From assembly GCA_040954595.2 (NCBI GenBank), contig CM082582.2, positions 3,472,001-3,536,000 on the forward strand: a stretch of DNA of 64,000 nucleotides, read 5' to 3'. A program made the position numbers and the translations under genes. The stretch comes from Balanoglossus misakiensis (taxonomy: Eukaryota > Hemichordata). Below the pieces are notes generated by a model. The model was not told where the DNA came from, made no database searches, and worked only from the letters and a program-made list of their open reading frames with translations. Shown piece after piece: positions 1 through 12,904 of this stretch (its first letter is position 1; every line of letters begins with the position of its first letter).

Positions 1-1
1 T

Positions 2-586
2 CCAAGAGGGTCTCCACCAAGTTCTCCAGTGCGTAAAGCTGTACGGTTTGCTGACAGCATTGGGATGGAGTTGGAGGCGGTGCGGTTGTTCGAGAAATGT
101 GACACAGATTACGAGCTGATCCTACCTGATTCGTTTGTGAGATCCGTGTACAGATCTAGGCGTTTCATGGCTCAGTGTAAAACGAACTGTGTTCCAACCG
201 ACAAATTCCTCGAACCGTGCTTTCCGATGCCAGACTGTGACATTATGGACATTGTAAGCGAAAGGAAGGTGTGTTTAGAGTCTCACGAAGTGAACGGCTT
301 GTCGTTGAAAGCTACTGTGCGTGTCGCGAACGTCTCGTACGAGAAATTCGTGAAGGTAAGGTTTACCATCACTGACTGGGCAACACACTACGATTTACCT
401 GCGCGGTACGTCGAAAGCACTGACGATGGCCTGGCCGATAAATACACTTTCGAAATTTCGTTACCCAAGAACTTTATGATCGGTTGCCGACTTGAATTCG
501 CTCTTCATTACGAGGTCGGCGGCCAGACTTACTGGGATAACAACTGTGAGGAAAACTATGCATATGAATGTACGTACAGAGACTAG
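2..586 (+). CDS. Protein phosphatase 1 regulatory subunit 3 (glycogen-targeting), 3' part
   Basis: The reading frame is open from the window edge to a TAG at 584-586, so the true start lies outside; a GTG at 29 sits inside the frame and is not a start. Near the N-terminal side of the visible part a Ser/Pro-rich stretch precedes KAVRF, a good RVxF docking motif for the PP1 catalytic subunit, followed by ADS-G as in PPP1R3 proteins. About 80 residues later comes a CBM21 carbohydrate-binding domain, with V-x-N-x-S-x-E-K-x-V-x-V-R-x-T then TDW, ending in the WDNN...NY block that family members use to contact glycogen and PP1 substrates. Such proteins tether PP1 to glycogen, promoting dephosphorylation of glycogen synthase and phosphorylase. 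The usual WDNNxGxNY reads WDNNCEENY here. Which vertebrate paralogue (B, C, D or E) is closest cannot be decided. Confidence 0.9.
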   Translation, partial: PRGSPPSSPVRKAVRFADSIGMELEAVRLFEKCDTDYELILPDSFVRSVYRSRRFMAQCKTNCVPTDKFLEPCFPMPDCDIMDIVSERKVCLESHEVNGLSLKATVRVANVSYEKFVKVRFTITDWATHYDLPARYVESTDDGLADKYTFEISLPKNFMIGCRLEFALHYEVGGQTYWDNNCEENYAYECTYRD

Positions 587-3500
587 ACACTCGCTGACTC
601 GATCGGCGCACAGAACCATGAGCACAAATAAAATGTGCCAAACACAAGACTTAATGGGCGAATTCAAGATTTCCAGAGAGACAGAGCTTGAACTTTAAAG
701 ATCGGTCAAGTTTTTACCTTACCATGTTGATAAAATGTGGGTACCTGGTCGATGGAAAATTCATAAAAACATGTTAGTTTTTCCTGCACACGTGATCGAT
801 TTTATTGATATGCATGACGTCAAGCTTGCAGATTTCAGTGAAGATTATATAGTATTTACAACGTTATTGTTATTCATGTATCAACAGAATTGTGTTTCAA
901 ACACTGTTGCAGATATTGTTCTATAAGATCACCATTTCTTAAACATTTAGCAGACAACCACTGTCATGATTCATTGCTATGTACGTACGTGCGAAATTGC
1001 ATCAGCTAGGCCTAATCTGCATGCCAAAATGGTTGCATATGATATGCAAATTTTGTGGTTTGGGCGCAACGCTATGGTACTGTGACCACAAACAGGACGT
1101 ACTCGTAAACCGCAAATTCGTGGAAGTTGTCATTTTATCGATTTAGATATCACAAGTTGTCTTGCTTAGGTTGGTGAACAAGGTAAAAAAATCTAGTTAT
1201 TTACAATGAATTAGGGTTATTTCAAGCAGGAAACCTGACGATCGTTTGGACATGCCATGCCATGTTTCAAAGAAGCCAGAATTGTTTTCAAATTGAACAA
1301 AATTTAGCTCAAAAGCCTCAATGATTTTGTTATCTTTTTATGTTTGTATTCTTTCAAGTGACTTTCTTTTTCATTGCATTTATCAAGGTATTGAAATTGC
1401 AAACGGAAAACATTGACCACGTGACCAGATGAATCCCTGGCATAGTTTGACTATCAGTCAGTCTGAGGATTTCGGATCTGGTTTCACGGCAGTGTTTTTC
1501 GTTTCTTACTTTGTTTATAAAGTCCAAAAGAATAGAGAAAGTGTGTTTCACAGTGCTATACCTACAAAATATAGGAGTTATTATGCCCCTAAACTACAAG
1601 TACTTGTACAATAATCACAGTAAAATTTAAAAACATTGCTAAAAAATATTCTCCAAATATATAATGTATTTTAGGGAGAACTTCATAGTTGACTTGTTAA
1701 CTGTCTAAGAAAACTGTGATATTTCACGTGTGTAAACATGAGATATGAAATTGTACTTGTCATTGATATTGTTATATTGTTTCATACATTTTCACAATAA
1801 TATTCGTTATTAGTGGAATAAAAACAACATGGAAAAGTAATGTATTTGTGGCAGCCTCATGTGTGAGTATTTTCATCAGTTTGAGTGTGTGGTTGTAATG
1901 GAGACATCAGGGTGCAGGGAAATCTGTGACAAAGCACATTGACATCTGATTAACTCAAGATTCCTGAACAAATTAAAGATTAGTCAGGAGGTGCAGCTTA
2001 ATCACAACGAATGTGGTCAATTAAAATGTGAGTCCTGATCTATATTGCTGACACAACCAAATCTGTGGTCCTGGAAAATACCAGTTTGCAGTCTGTACCA
2101 AGTAAACCATTCCTGTGTGGGGGAACACATCCACCACAATCTGGGGTTTGTCTGATCACAAATACCACCCTTTGTCCCCTGTCACTGAAAGAAGCATGAC
2201 AAAGTCCTTTGGAAGTCGACCTGTTAGGCTGGTAAACATGTTATGATAAGCGTTTGGCTATAGTGACATGTATTTAGGGCATATCAAGTGAACTGTTATT
2301 GAGTTCATGCCCTCAATAGCAGCAGCTCACGCAATGTGACCTAAATACATTCATAATGGCAATGAATACTGGCATTGCTCCTCACCCCTCTAAGTAGTGG
2401 CCTAATTCCTTATCAAAAGGGCTGACTTAAATACTTAGCACTATTTTAGCACTATTTGCATATTTGTAAAATGTAAAATAGAAGCTGTTCTGATGGACCA
2501 GAAATATCTTTATGTAGGTATGTCTGCCTGTCAGTGTCAGTCCCTGTGTGTGTTTGTGTCTGTGTGTTAATCTGGTTGGAGAGCCCAGAAATTAAGCCTA
2601 AGTGTAAAGGTGGCACAGATTGTTTGATTGAAAAGGGTTCAATTTATCGCAAATACGTCAAGGCCCGTCTCCCTGGAAGCATGAATAATTAATCAGGGCC
2701 ATGAATATTTATATCTGGATATGCGCATGCGTATAACATATTGCTGTTTGGTGTGAGTGTATGTTCTGACAGTCATTTCAGAAGTACACTCAGTAAAATT
2801 TAAATATTGTTAATTTCCAGATTTTTATGTGTTGTATGTATATCAGTGGATTTTTAAAACAAAAACAAAAAGAGGGTGTTACCATCTTGCTTCAGGTAGA
2901 GGGTCTAAACTATTGTGTAAAATGCTGAGTCAGCACTTTACTGCACTCCCCATGCTGCAGTTTTCCAATGGTAAAATATCTGCACAGTTATACTGTACTG
3001 TTCTGGCAATATTAATCTGGTTAGGGGTCCGAAGTATTGGTGCCTATGATGACTGAAATTCAACGACTCAATGTGCCTCCAGATCTCTCAACAAGAAAGT
3101 ACCATGAGTTGCTACTTTGGGGGAAATTATCATGTCATTTATATACAAGAAATATAAACCCTAAGAATGAGTGCACATGCAACTTTGAACCAGATAAATT
3201 ATAAAGCTTTGCTGCAAAGGAATATGAAACTTCATAAACAAGGCATGATCTTATCCACTCGAAAATATGCATACATGGAAGTAGATGTACTCCACTTAGA
3301 CATCACAACATCACATTTTCATTTTTCATTGCAATATTTGACTTTTTTAAATTGCAGAAATGTGTGACTGCACTGATATGTCTCATTTTAGTCCATTTTG
3401 TCATTTAAGTGTTTTACTGATATACTGTCAAGCAACATGGTAAGACAGAATTTAAAGCATATTCGAGATTATTTAAAACTTTTTCTAATGAGTTGCAGCT

Positions 3501-4779
3501 CATGGGTGGGGGCCTTCTCTAAATTGGAAATATTGTCATTTTTCTGATCTATTGGGTTGTTCCCGGTCCAATCCTATCAAAAAACCATCATTTTCTCAAA
3601 ATGTTACATACAAGTACACCTTTAAAGCTATGGACCGTGATAAGCAAACACTACTTCTGCCACTGGGTTGTGTCCCTGAGTTCTTCCAACAAAGAAGATG
3701 CACACAGCACTCACCATGCTATAGTTTTCCAATAAAGTCAAACATCTGAAAAGCTATATCATCTGATCATTTGAGTTACAAAGAGACATTGGGACATCGA
3801 TGTCGGTTTAGACGTCCTGTTGATCCCGGCCGTCTGTTTGAAAAAAACCCGGCAAATCCCGCCTTTAATTTAATCAACATTTTGTCTTCTAAATATTGTT
3901 ACATGTACTGGAAATGGATACTCAGAGGGCGACCTAATTTTCACAATAATCATACTAAACATCGTTTTCTAATAAATGACAAAATCGCTCTTTAAAAATT
4001 TCATCGGCTATTGTGAATAAAAAGAACGTGACAAGGTTCTCTTTTCTTTGTGCGTACGGCAGCCAGACTACCTATCCAGGGACGAACCTCCGTTGTCCAG
4101 GGCACCAATGACGTAATGCCTGTAGTGTATTGTCATTGACGCGTGCCAGAGTCATCATCTCCGCGAGAGAGAGACTCTGGCATTTATGATTGGGTTACTG
4201 AATTATTCATGAGTCGGCGGAATTAGCCATTCACCGTACCAGTATCGTCGTATAGCGTATCACCGTCACTCCATGAGTGTATATAGTATGTGAACTCGGC
4301 CAGTTATAATAACGAACAGTTTAAAAATGTGTTCATATGGTTATTAGCTATTGCTGTACGCAGTAAAAAGGACGCTTCTATTTAGCCTAGCCGCCGCACA
4401 AAAAGATAACTTTTAGAAAATCCTGAAAGTACGTTATTCCAATCAGTTTGGATGATGATAGCATGTCGTGATATGATGGGATGTAAAGCCACCGCCGCCC
4501 ATGTGCGCGCGTAAGTGTAGTGTGACGCGCACTATAGCCTGCATCGTCGATCGTTTTCTTTACAAGTTCATGATGATGTGTAATTATGAATTTTGGGAAA
4601 ATTTAAGACCGAAGCTGCGTGGTTATTCGACAATGTTCGTCTTCTTTACAGTATCTTCGCCCCATGATCCTCATCCTTCTTTACACGTTGAATCAGGCTA
4701 CAGTCAGTGTGATTCCTGTGCCTATGCTTGAAGGCACAAAAAAGCTCAGCAAGGCGTGTGCGAATATGAATATTCATGA
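587..4779. other. Spacer after the PPP1R3-like gene; probable 3' UTR at its start
   Basis: AATAAA hexamers follow the stop codon at 627-632 and 1817-1822; either could end the PPP1R3-like transcript. The rest is AT-rich with only short, unrecognisable open frames. I see no domain, RNA gene or complete transposon. Confidence 0.4.
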
Positions 4780-4961
4780 TTAAAGGTATACGGTCACCTA
4801 TACAAATTTAGCCACAGTTACCATGGTAAATCGAGATCTAACCAATCACAGATTTTCAGTGGGTGGCACACGCGAAAATAAAGCGTTCTTTAGAACACTC
4901 AAATACGCCATTTCAACTATATATGGCGATATGTAAATTGGAGGTGACCGTATACCTTTAA
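4780..4961. mobile_element. TTAA-flanked MITE, family with GGTATACGGTCACC ends, copy 1
   Basis: A 182-bp non-coding element begins TTAAAGGTATACGGTCACCT and ends in the inverted complement of that sequence, also closing with TTAA. A second copy lies at 41128-41346 with clear similarity throughout, including a shared internal block around TTTTCAGTGGGTGGCACACG. TTAA at both ends is the target-site signature of the piggyBac superfamily; assignment to it is inference because no transposase is present. Confidence 0.8.
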
Positions 4962-5705
4962 TTCGCATATAGGCCTATACTGATATAAAATTTGGTAGGT
5001 TTGGGCAAAAACGGCTTTCTTTGAAACAGCTTGTCAGATTTCTCTGAAATTTGGTCTCAAAATTTCTCTCGAACATGCAAATTAGTCCGTTTACTTCCAG
5101 TGACTGGCGTATTAAATTTGTTTCGTCCAAGAAAATAAGATATTTTCTAACCCGTCAAAATCAAGTTGAAGTCATATCATGACACTTGTGTCTCCGGGCA
5201 ATTTCCGTCCTTTTATGTCCAAGGTGTTATGATGAACTTTTTGCTAGCTCTTGGGGTTATTTTGGCGTCGGTATTTTCATGTAATTCTATGGGCTCCGGC
5301 GGAAAGCTATGACTGTTTCGCCTACAATGGGTTTGACTTTCGACATCCCTTTCCAGCATAGACACTCGTTTGTTGAGGTTACGTTTTGTCCTGTTAATTA
5401 TTTCTTTGTTTTCTTCCTCTAGTCAAGAAAGTCTGGCTTTTGGGTCTTCATCAAGTACGTTTAAGAAATCCGCGCTGGTGGCTTTGCAATAATGAAGTAA
5501 TGCAGCCGGCCCACCTTTGAGTCTCTCTTGCATGATAACGGCAACATGTGATGATCTAGGCTATTACCCTTGCATGTGGTCTTGGTTTTTTGTCAGAATT
5601 CTGAGGATTTTGATGGAAAAAAACTTCGTTTTCTTTTTACACTGGAAGAGATCGCATTGGTTACATCATACCCAAGATCCCAACACTGACGCCTGACCCG
5701 GGGCG

Positions 5706-6172
5706 CCTGACGAATACATGAGAAGTCGGCCAGATTAGAAGTCGGCCAGTTCGCGCGTATGAGAAGTCGGCCAGCACGAGAAGTCGGCCAGTTGTTGAAC
5801 TTGTAATTGCACTAAATTTTTTCATTTGGACGGATTTCCCACATTCTTGACATCACAATGGCGTCATTTCAAATAATGGCGTCAGGCGTCCGTACCGGTT
5901 CCCCGGCCCCGTATCCGCGTAAGGAGCTTAGGTTGTTCGCCAAATTCCTGCGATATTTCTGATGAATACATGAGAAGTCGGCCAGATTACAAGTCGGCCA
6001 GTACGCGCGTATGAGAAGTCGGCCAGTTGTTGAACTTGTACCCGAATAGTGCAGTAATGACCCAGATTACTTATAACAACACTTAACATTTCGTAGTAAA
6101 ACAGTTATATATAACACAAAGTACCAACGGTTCTCTCTCACAGGCCGACTTCTCGTACTGGCCGACTTCTCA
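5706..6172. repeat. Cluster of AGAAGTCGGCCAG motifs in direct and inverted copies
   Basis: A 13-14-bp motif (G)AGAAGTCGGCCAG occurs at 5720-5733, 5737-5749, 5761-5774, 5778-5791, 5972-5985, 5989-6001 (one change, ACAAG) and 6013-6026, then in inverted orientation near 6143-6154 and 6158-6171. Two blocks (about 5709-5806 and 5962-6041) are direct repeats of one another, both ending GTTGTTGAACTTGTA. The inverted copies at the right end suggest the remains of a transposon whose ends carry short subterminal repeats. Confidence 0.75.
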
Positions 6173-7899
6173 GGACACCCGCCTGACCGGTCCACGGCGA
6201 CGGATGACGTGTGTCCATGGACTCGTAGTCCTGTGCAGCGCCCTCATTAGGCAAGCAACGAGTCTTGGGAGGGGCCAGGGCCGCACGCGCGCCACCGTCT
6301 ACTACTCTACTAGTATATTGGACCAAGGACCACAGTCGCTTGGGAATTGTTACACGCGGCGGTTGCTCCTATGACTTAGTCAACAAATCAGCATCGATAC
6401 CAGCCATTCTAGATGCCAAAATTCATACCTGCTATATCCAGTCTGCCAATAATGATCTTCTGTGTGTTTGGGAACGATTTCTGAGAGGGAACACGGAGAT
6501 TAGGCTAAGTCACACTCATCGGCGCGGCGTGTAACAATCCCCAGGGAAGTTTGACTACCCAAACGCAGTGCATGGTTACCTTTTTTCCATAGCCTTAGAT
6601 CAGGAGGGGCAGTGCTTATATGTAGAAATTTGAGAAGGACTGTTACAATAACGTCATTTTATTGAAATTCACAAAAAGTGCCAAAAGAGAAGCTTTATTA
6701 AATTTTTTAAAGAAAACACTGTACCCGCACTTGAATTAAGATATTTTCACCATACGAAAACTATAGCATAAGGAGGGAAAGAAAACTGCTGACTCAGCAT
6801 TTTCCACTGTATTTTAGGCCCCGCAACTGAAATAAGATAGGATGGGAACACCCCAATTGATGTATCTATGTATCTTCTATTTCTCACTTCCTCTTTCAGT
6901 TTTCAGAGTACATGTACATGTACTTGAATTAATTTATGTATATTGTATTTTTTGAGACTTTGTATAACCCTTTTTCCCCCGGCCACGGGATGATGTGTGT
7001 TGATAAAGTACATATACAGAACACTACAGTACAGTACATTCTTTAAAAATACAAATTATATTAGTGTAATAGCGCCAGAAATACATTGTCGTGATTGTAT
7101 GAGAACCTGTTTTAATTTATGCGAGCCATGGCCTTGAAAAGCAATAAAGCATTATTATAGCATGATGTTGACCCCAGAATATGAAATATACAACTTAAAT
7201 AACTTAAGCAGGCGAAGACGATAATAATGTCGTGAATTGTGCTATATATCTGGTGGTATACTCGCCTTTGGCATAGGGCGGTTTATGAAGTGCGCCCTCT
7301 ACAGACAAGTTTAATTTCTTTTCAGGATCCAAACACCCCACATCTACCAAACAAATCCGTGAAAGTAGCTCCAATCCTTCTAATGGTCGGACACTTCATA
7401 TAACATACGCTAAAAGACCCCCCCCCTTTTATTATTTTCCAGTTTTACTAGAATAAAAGTGAAATTCAACATGACCATCAATCATTTATTAAATTATCAC
7501 AAAAAATGGCAGTAAGAGGAGCAATAACCTTCAGTGATTTCACAGCTCATTTAACTCCTTTATTCAATAAATTGAAAATCCTAGATGTTTATAAATTACA
7601 CAAGCTTCAGGTATGCTCCTAGCCCCTTCATGTATGATCTAATAAACAATAATCTTCTATAAAGGCTAACAACTTCTCCATGATTACAGTACATGCCATA
7701 GAAACGAAGGTAATCTCCATATTTCACATGTAAATACAACAATGGGTAAATTTGTAATATCTTACACTGACCCTCTTTTATGGAACTCATACAAATAAAA
7801 CCCAAACAATCTCAAAAATCTTTTCAGTACTCCCTCAGACAGCTATATTTAGATACCAGTAACTAAATTATATATTGCAGTCTGCATGGATTAAGAACC

Positions 7900-8170
7900 T
7901 AATTATTGATTCATTTATTTATCTATGTAATGTCTTATTGTTATTATTTGTGTATTTTATGAACTAAGTACTTAAAATCTATTTGTTTATGTATGTAATT
8001 GTCTTTACAAGCCTGATGGTTTTTATCAGAGACACACTGTCGGGGAACAGACTAGACTACTAGCACTTGCTATTTTCTGTTCCAAATTACCCTTTCATTC
8101 AAACTGATATTTATTTATGAGCTATGTAAATATTTTTCAACAAAGGGTAATAAATTGAATTGAATATTGA
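7900..8170 (+). mobile_element. Possible LINE 3' tail
   Basis: An AT-rich stretch with TTTATTTAT blocks ends in a short low-complexity tail, AATAAATTGAATTGAAT, resembling 3' ends of CR1/L2-type non-LTR retrotransposons. No reverse transcriptase lies upstream. The call rests on composition and tail only. Confidence 0.35.
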
Positions 8171-9847
8171 ATACCTTGTTCTCACAACAAAATTCTGATT
8201 TTCAACACTGCCTGTAAACTGTATGTGCAATGGTCATTGTTATTGTCAACAAATGAATTCTTGGCCAGACTTTCAAACAACTTTCAACAAAATGCTGATT
8301 ACATGTATACTGGTATAGGTTGTAGCTAAATACTTATATAGTGTAGAGATTCAAACAACTGTATTTGATACACAGAACAAAAAACTGAAAATAATGACCA
8401 AAGTTGCACCTAATGGAGGCAAATCTGCCTTTGATTTTTCTTTCAATTTTTGATGATGGAAAAAAGTGGATATTCCTGTTCATCATTAATGTGGTAAAAA
8501 CTTATTCCTACTGTTTAGCATAGCCACAGTTTAGGTGAAATTTAGTTGAGATGGCAAAGTACATCACCTAGTTATAAAATCATTTGGCTTTCGAGTCACG
8601 AGCAACTGTTTTGTCCATCACTTCAGTAATACACAAAACATCAATTTTGGCAACTATTTTGGTTAATACCAGTACAAGCCTCTACATGTACTCATGAAGG
8701 TTCAATGGGGTTAAGCTTCATGTGCTGTGCCTGGAAGGTGCTCAAAATGCAGATACATGTAGTTGCTTCCTGTATGAAGATATTCCCTAACTTTTTGCTT
8801 TGAATGTTTTACGCCCCCCCCCCCCAAGATCCAATGAACCGTCCCTGAACATGACCCCTTTTCCCAATTTTTTGAGGAGATTTACCATGAGTAAATACCT
8901 AAAGCATGCGAGCAATGGTGTTTTATATAGTCAGCTGATAAAGTCTTTACTTTTGCTACAATTTTGCTGCAACCGGAGACTGTCGATGTACTGTAATGGC
9001 AGAGTGTAATAGTGAGTGTGACATTGTCATCAATTTGTCATTTGAAGGATCTACAGCCCGATTAGTTTAATTATTGACCAGTCACTGTTTGCAAAAAGTG
9101 GGTCTGTGCTTTGATTGGCTGAAGGCTGTCAGCCTCTCTAACACGCAGTTGCTTGGGAATTGAATTGTATACACTGTGATATCGCGCCTATGATGTCAAT
9201 TCCCAACTCGACTGTGCTCTAACACTGAATCGAAAATTGCAATTCATTACTGTATAGCTGAGTGTTCCATATTTTCGTCTGTTCTTATTGAAGATAGAGG
9301 ACACAAGTATGTGCCCAAAGACCTAATTAAAAAGAAGCACCCTTTTTGCTTGACATCAAAGTGGTGCAGAAAGGGGTGAACACAATTTACACTATCTTAT
9401 CGGTTACACTGGCTGTAATCAACAACAGCTGTAAGGTGTCACATCACATGGATGCAGCTGGCCACAAATGGTGATTTGGAAATAGTTAAATAAAAATGGG
9501 TCATAATAAGGCATCTTGTTTTATTCTTTTCAAACTGAAAATAGCTCAAGTTCTTTTTAATCACATGTCATATGAAGAATCAGAACACCAGAAGGGTTGG
9601 ATGCAACTTAATTGTCACAGATGCAAACAGGTCCATCACCACAGATCTACATTTTGGTTTTGAACAATGCAATGCAACTGGTTCAATCAAAGTATCTGGT
9701 GCACTGGCATATTCATTGACGGAACATTTAAAGAGTGGTGTATGGCCAACAAAATTGCCAAATATTACTCCATGCTCAGTGCGGCAGCTCTGAATAATTT
9801 GAACTGTACATTTTCGAACCAGCCCTTGCTAAACTTGGTACATGTAT

Positions 9848-10000
9848 TAGACTCTCACAGCCCACGGCTACAAGGCTCTTCACTGATGCGCCCTCAACCG
9901 TTTAGCAAAGGAGAAGCCCCATATGGTGTTGTTAGCCGGGCACACATGCAATCAGTCCATAAGCCTGCATGGACGACGAGAGGGGCTGTGAGAGAGTCTA
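9848..10000. mobile_element. TA-flanked MITE with TAGACTCTC...CACAGCC ends
   Basis: A 153-bp element bounded by TAGACTCTCACAGCC and the inverted complement of TAGACTCTCTCACAGCC. A related partial copy in the opposite orientation begins at 40501 and shares the end, a CGTCGTCCAT-like block and GATTGCATGTGTGCCCGG. TA at both edges would fit a Tc1/mariner-type target site. Open frames across it (up to 163 codons) are fortuitous. Confidence 0.7.
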
Positions 10001-10305
10001 AACTTGGTATATGCAAGAACGAGTGCTCAGACTGCAAAGCTTCATTCAGTGTTGTGTGTATCTGTAGAATTAGTCTAAATACACTTGGAGGGTACACTCC
10101 ACCTTGGTACCCCTTTCATGCTCTGCCAGGACATGTCATTGAATACAACACAGTGTAGGTTATTACCCCAGAATATAGACCTATCATTCACTCCAACAAT
10201 TTTTTCAGTGTTGTAAATAAACTCTTGCAACAAGCAGTCGAAGCGCCATGCTGCACCTGATAGTTTATTTTGTGATACGAATTCACCTATCGGGTCTACA
10301 AGATA

Positions 10306-10517
10306 TACTGTAAAACACTTTATTTTCGCGAGCAATTAATTTTCGCCAAATACGCGAGAGCCAAAATAGCGTGAAATTAAAAAGTCGCGTAAATTGTTTT
10401 TGAAGATAACGATGCAGTGAATGAAATAAGAGAACGCGAAAATTAATACTCGCGAAACAGTGGTCTCTCTCGATATCGCGAAAAATTGAACTCGCGAAAA
10501 TAAAGTGTTTTACAGTA
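10306..10517. mobile_element. TA-flanked MITE with TACTGTAAAACAC ends
   Basis: A 212-bp element with near-perfect terminal inverted repeats: TACTGTAAAACACTTTATTT then TCGCGAG on the left, its complement on the right. The interior is a chain of CGCG and AATT blocks. Ends and TA flanks are typical of mariner-like miniature elements common in marine invertebrate genomes (family knowledge). No coding capacity. Confidence 0.8.
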
Positions 10518-12904
10518 ACACCTACAAGCAAACATGGCAATACCAGCTGTATATTCACATGATAAAGTGTATCACATCAAGAATTTGTGGGCCTTCAAAG
10601 TAATTGGACACGTGAAGCAATTCAACCAATTCTGGGGAATGGTGATTCTGAACAACAAATGTCAATGATTTCATTCCATAAGGCAATAATGTCATATTTT
10701 CAACAAAGTGGTTTGCCATGATAATGGTATGTCCACAATCATACAAATCAAATACGAAAGTAATCAGTGTTTTGGGGGTGGAATGCCCTCAAAATACAAT
10801 AGTGACATTTTGGTCACTACTGGTATTTTGCCCCACCACAGAATACTTTGAGAGTTGCTAAGGGCATTTTCTCAGAAAACGAGTTGCTGACCAAAAATTG
10901 CCCCAAAGTACAAAATTGACATTTTCACTAGGGACACAACAAACCGATCACGAGTGAATTCTGAGAATTTATACTTTCGACCAATATTTGCTGGCCATAT
11001 TGGATTGTATTGGAACAAGATGATATGCATGTGCATCAAGATCTTGAAGGTTTTCAGGGATTCCTGACATGGGGAAAATCAGAACAAAATGGCTGCCCAA
11101 TGGCCATATTGGATTGGCCATGTCAACCTGGTGAATATTCCCCATAGCCATTATAACCCCCCCTCCTCAAAAATATATAGATCAGTATGAACACATGTTC
11201 TCATCCAAAGTAACAAAATTCGCTGGCCAAAAAACTACATCAGTATCCTTAATGATGGCTTCACAGTCCGAGTCGCTAAACAGCACGGATATCGAAGTTC
11301 GCCAACTACAGACACTGGGACTCAAGCATACCGCACTCAAACATACATAAAAAATACACATATAACATAAACAAGTTATTGTGTGCAGCAGGTTTTATTG
11401 GCTGAAATTGTTCACATGATCAGGCATTTAACAATTGGAAATAAATGACAATATTTTTGTAGAGAATAGATTTTCTATATGAATAGACGTTGAGAAGAAC
11501 AGTGACAGAATTCTGTGGCAACATAACATTTCTGGACTTGAAGGATATCAAAGGTAGGGCAACAGGCGAGTTTGTTGCTCGCATATGAAAAGTTTTCCAA
11601 AAGTAGGGAGTGCTTATTTTCCCAAGAAAAGTTGTTGTTTGTCTTTCAAAAGAGGGCATGGCTCAAATTTTCCAAGTTGAAGAAATATTTATTCATGGTC
11701 AAATCAAATCATTGAATTTGAAGTGCTGGAATAATTATGGTACATTGTCCTTGTACCAAGTTTAAATGATTCTAGCCCAGGAATATCCGAGTAATGGATC
11801 AAGACAGATGAACACCCCCCCCCCCCAACCGAACTTTGCCTGTTGGGACTAACAAAAAAGACATGCAAGACAAGCTATTTTCAAGAACCCAAGCCTGCAT
11901 TTTACCATTATGCGGCGTACTATTACAGCAGACACTAACAATTTTAAATTTTCATATTGAAAATACATTGTCCATTTCACCAAAAACTGTTGGCTGGCTG
12001 CCATTATTGTTCTTAATTTTTTTAATTGTTTAACGAACTCCATCAAAAACCACTTTACTATGATAGCGAATAACATGTTAATATAAAGTCTATTGTACTT
12101 TTGTAACTTCTGAGTATCGGCTAGAGTCTCTCTGTACTGCAGTGTGTGCACGAATAGACACACATTGGCCCTCATCTGCTGTAAAATGAAACAATGTCTA
12201 TTCAAAACAAATAATTGACAGGATAGAAAAGGAAATAAACATAAAGGTAGGCTTAAATATCAGTAAGTATCATATTCTTACCACAAAGAGGTTTCTGTTG
12301 TGACAGTGATAAAAGAATCAGTTGTAAATGGATCAACTATCTAAGATTTGATCAGATGACCAATGTCACACAAAATTAAATATAAATATTTGTTATAGCT
12401 TTAAACTCTAGGGGGGTTGGGGGCACTGTACATTTTCTGAGTAACATCTAGTATATTTGTGATAATATTCATTCTAATCCATCACATAAACACATTTGTG
12501 AAAAGATAGGAAAACAAATAAATTTGTACACATACTGAAATTAACAAAATCCCTGGAGTGTCCATGCAGGGAATATCACATGATTGCAATGGTAAGTGGA
12601 CACAGTCCTAATGTACATACAACAACAGCGGTTTTGAACCAACTTCTAATTACATATCATACATAACATGGATACAAATAAAAGTCTTGCAAATAGATTC
12701 TTTCCCATTGAAGGGAAATATAACGTCAAACAGTTTTCTTCTTTCTTTCTTGCCTGGCAATGACTGCACTCAGTCAGGCAATATCTGTGCGAGCAGAAGC
12801 TTCCAGTGGTGGAGGTTTCATCCACCCTCTGAAGAATACTTCTGCATGTACAGTTTTGTCACGTAAATCTTTTTAAGTGTTTTTGCATTTTGTCGTTACT
12901 CCTT
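10518..12904. other. Spacer and probable MYLIP 3' UTR
   Basis: The MYLIP stop lies at 12905 on the minus strand, so its 3' UTR falls here. Minus-strand AATAAA signals are at 11688-11693 and 11394-11399. A C12 run lies at 11815-11826. Nothing else is recognisable. Confidence 0.4.

Larger units (their letters stand above)
4962..9847. other. Gene-free spacer with repeats
   Basis: Apart from the short-motif repeat cluster at 5706-6172 and a possible LINE 3' tail near 7900-8170, I see nothing identifiable. A run of 12 C lies at 8814-8825. The short open frames here match no family I recognise. Confidence 0.4.

Noticed and set aside
5706-6172. Short regularly spaced repeats, as a possible CRISPR array
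   Set aside because: Eukaryotic context, 13-bp motif, irregular spacing, and copies in both orientations.
9667-10158. 163-codon open frame
   Set aside because: It spans a complete TA-flanked MITE and has no domain similarity.
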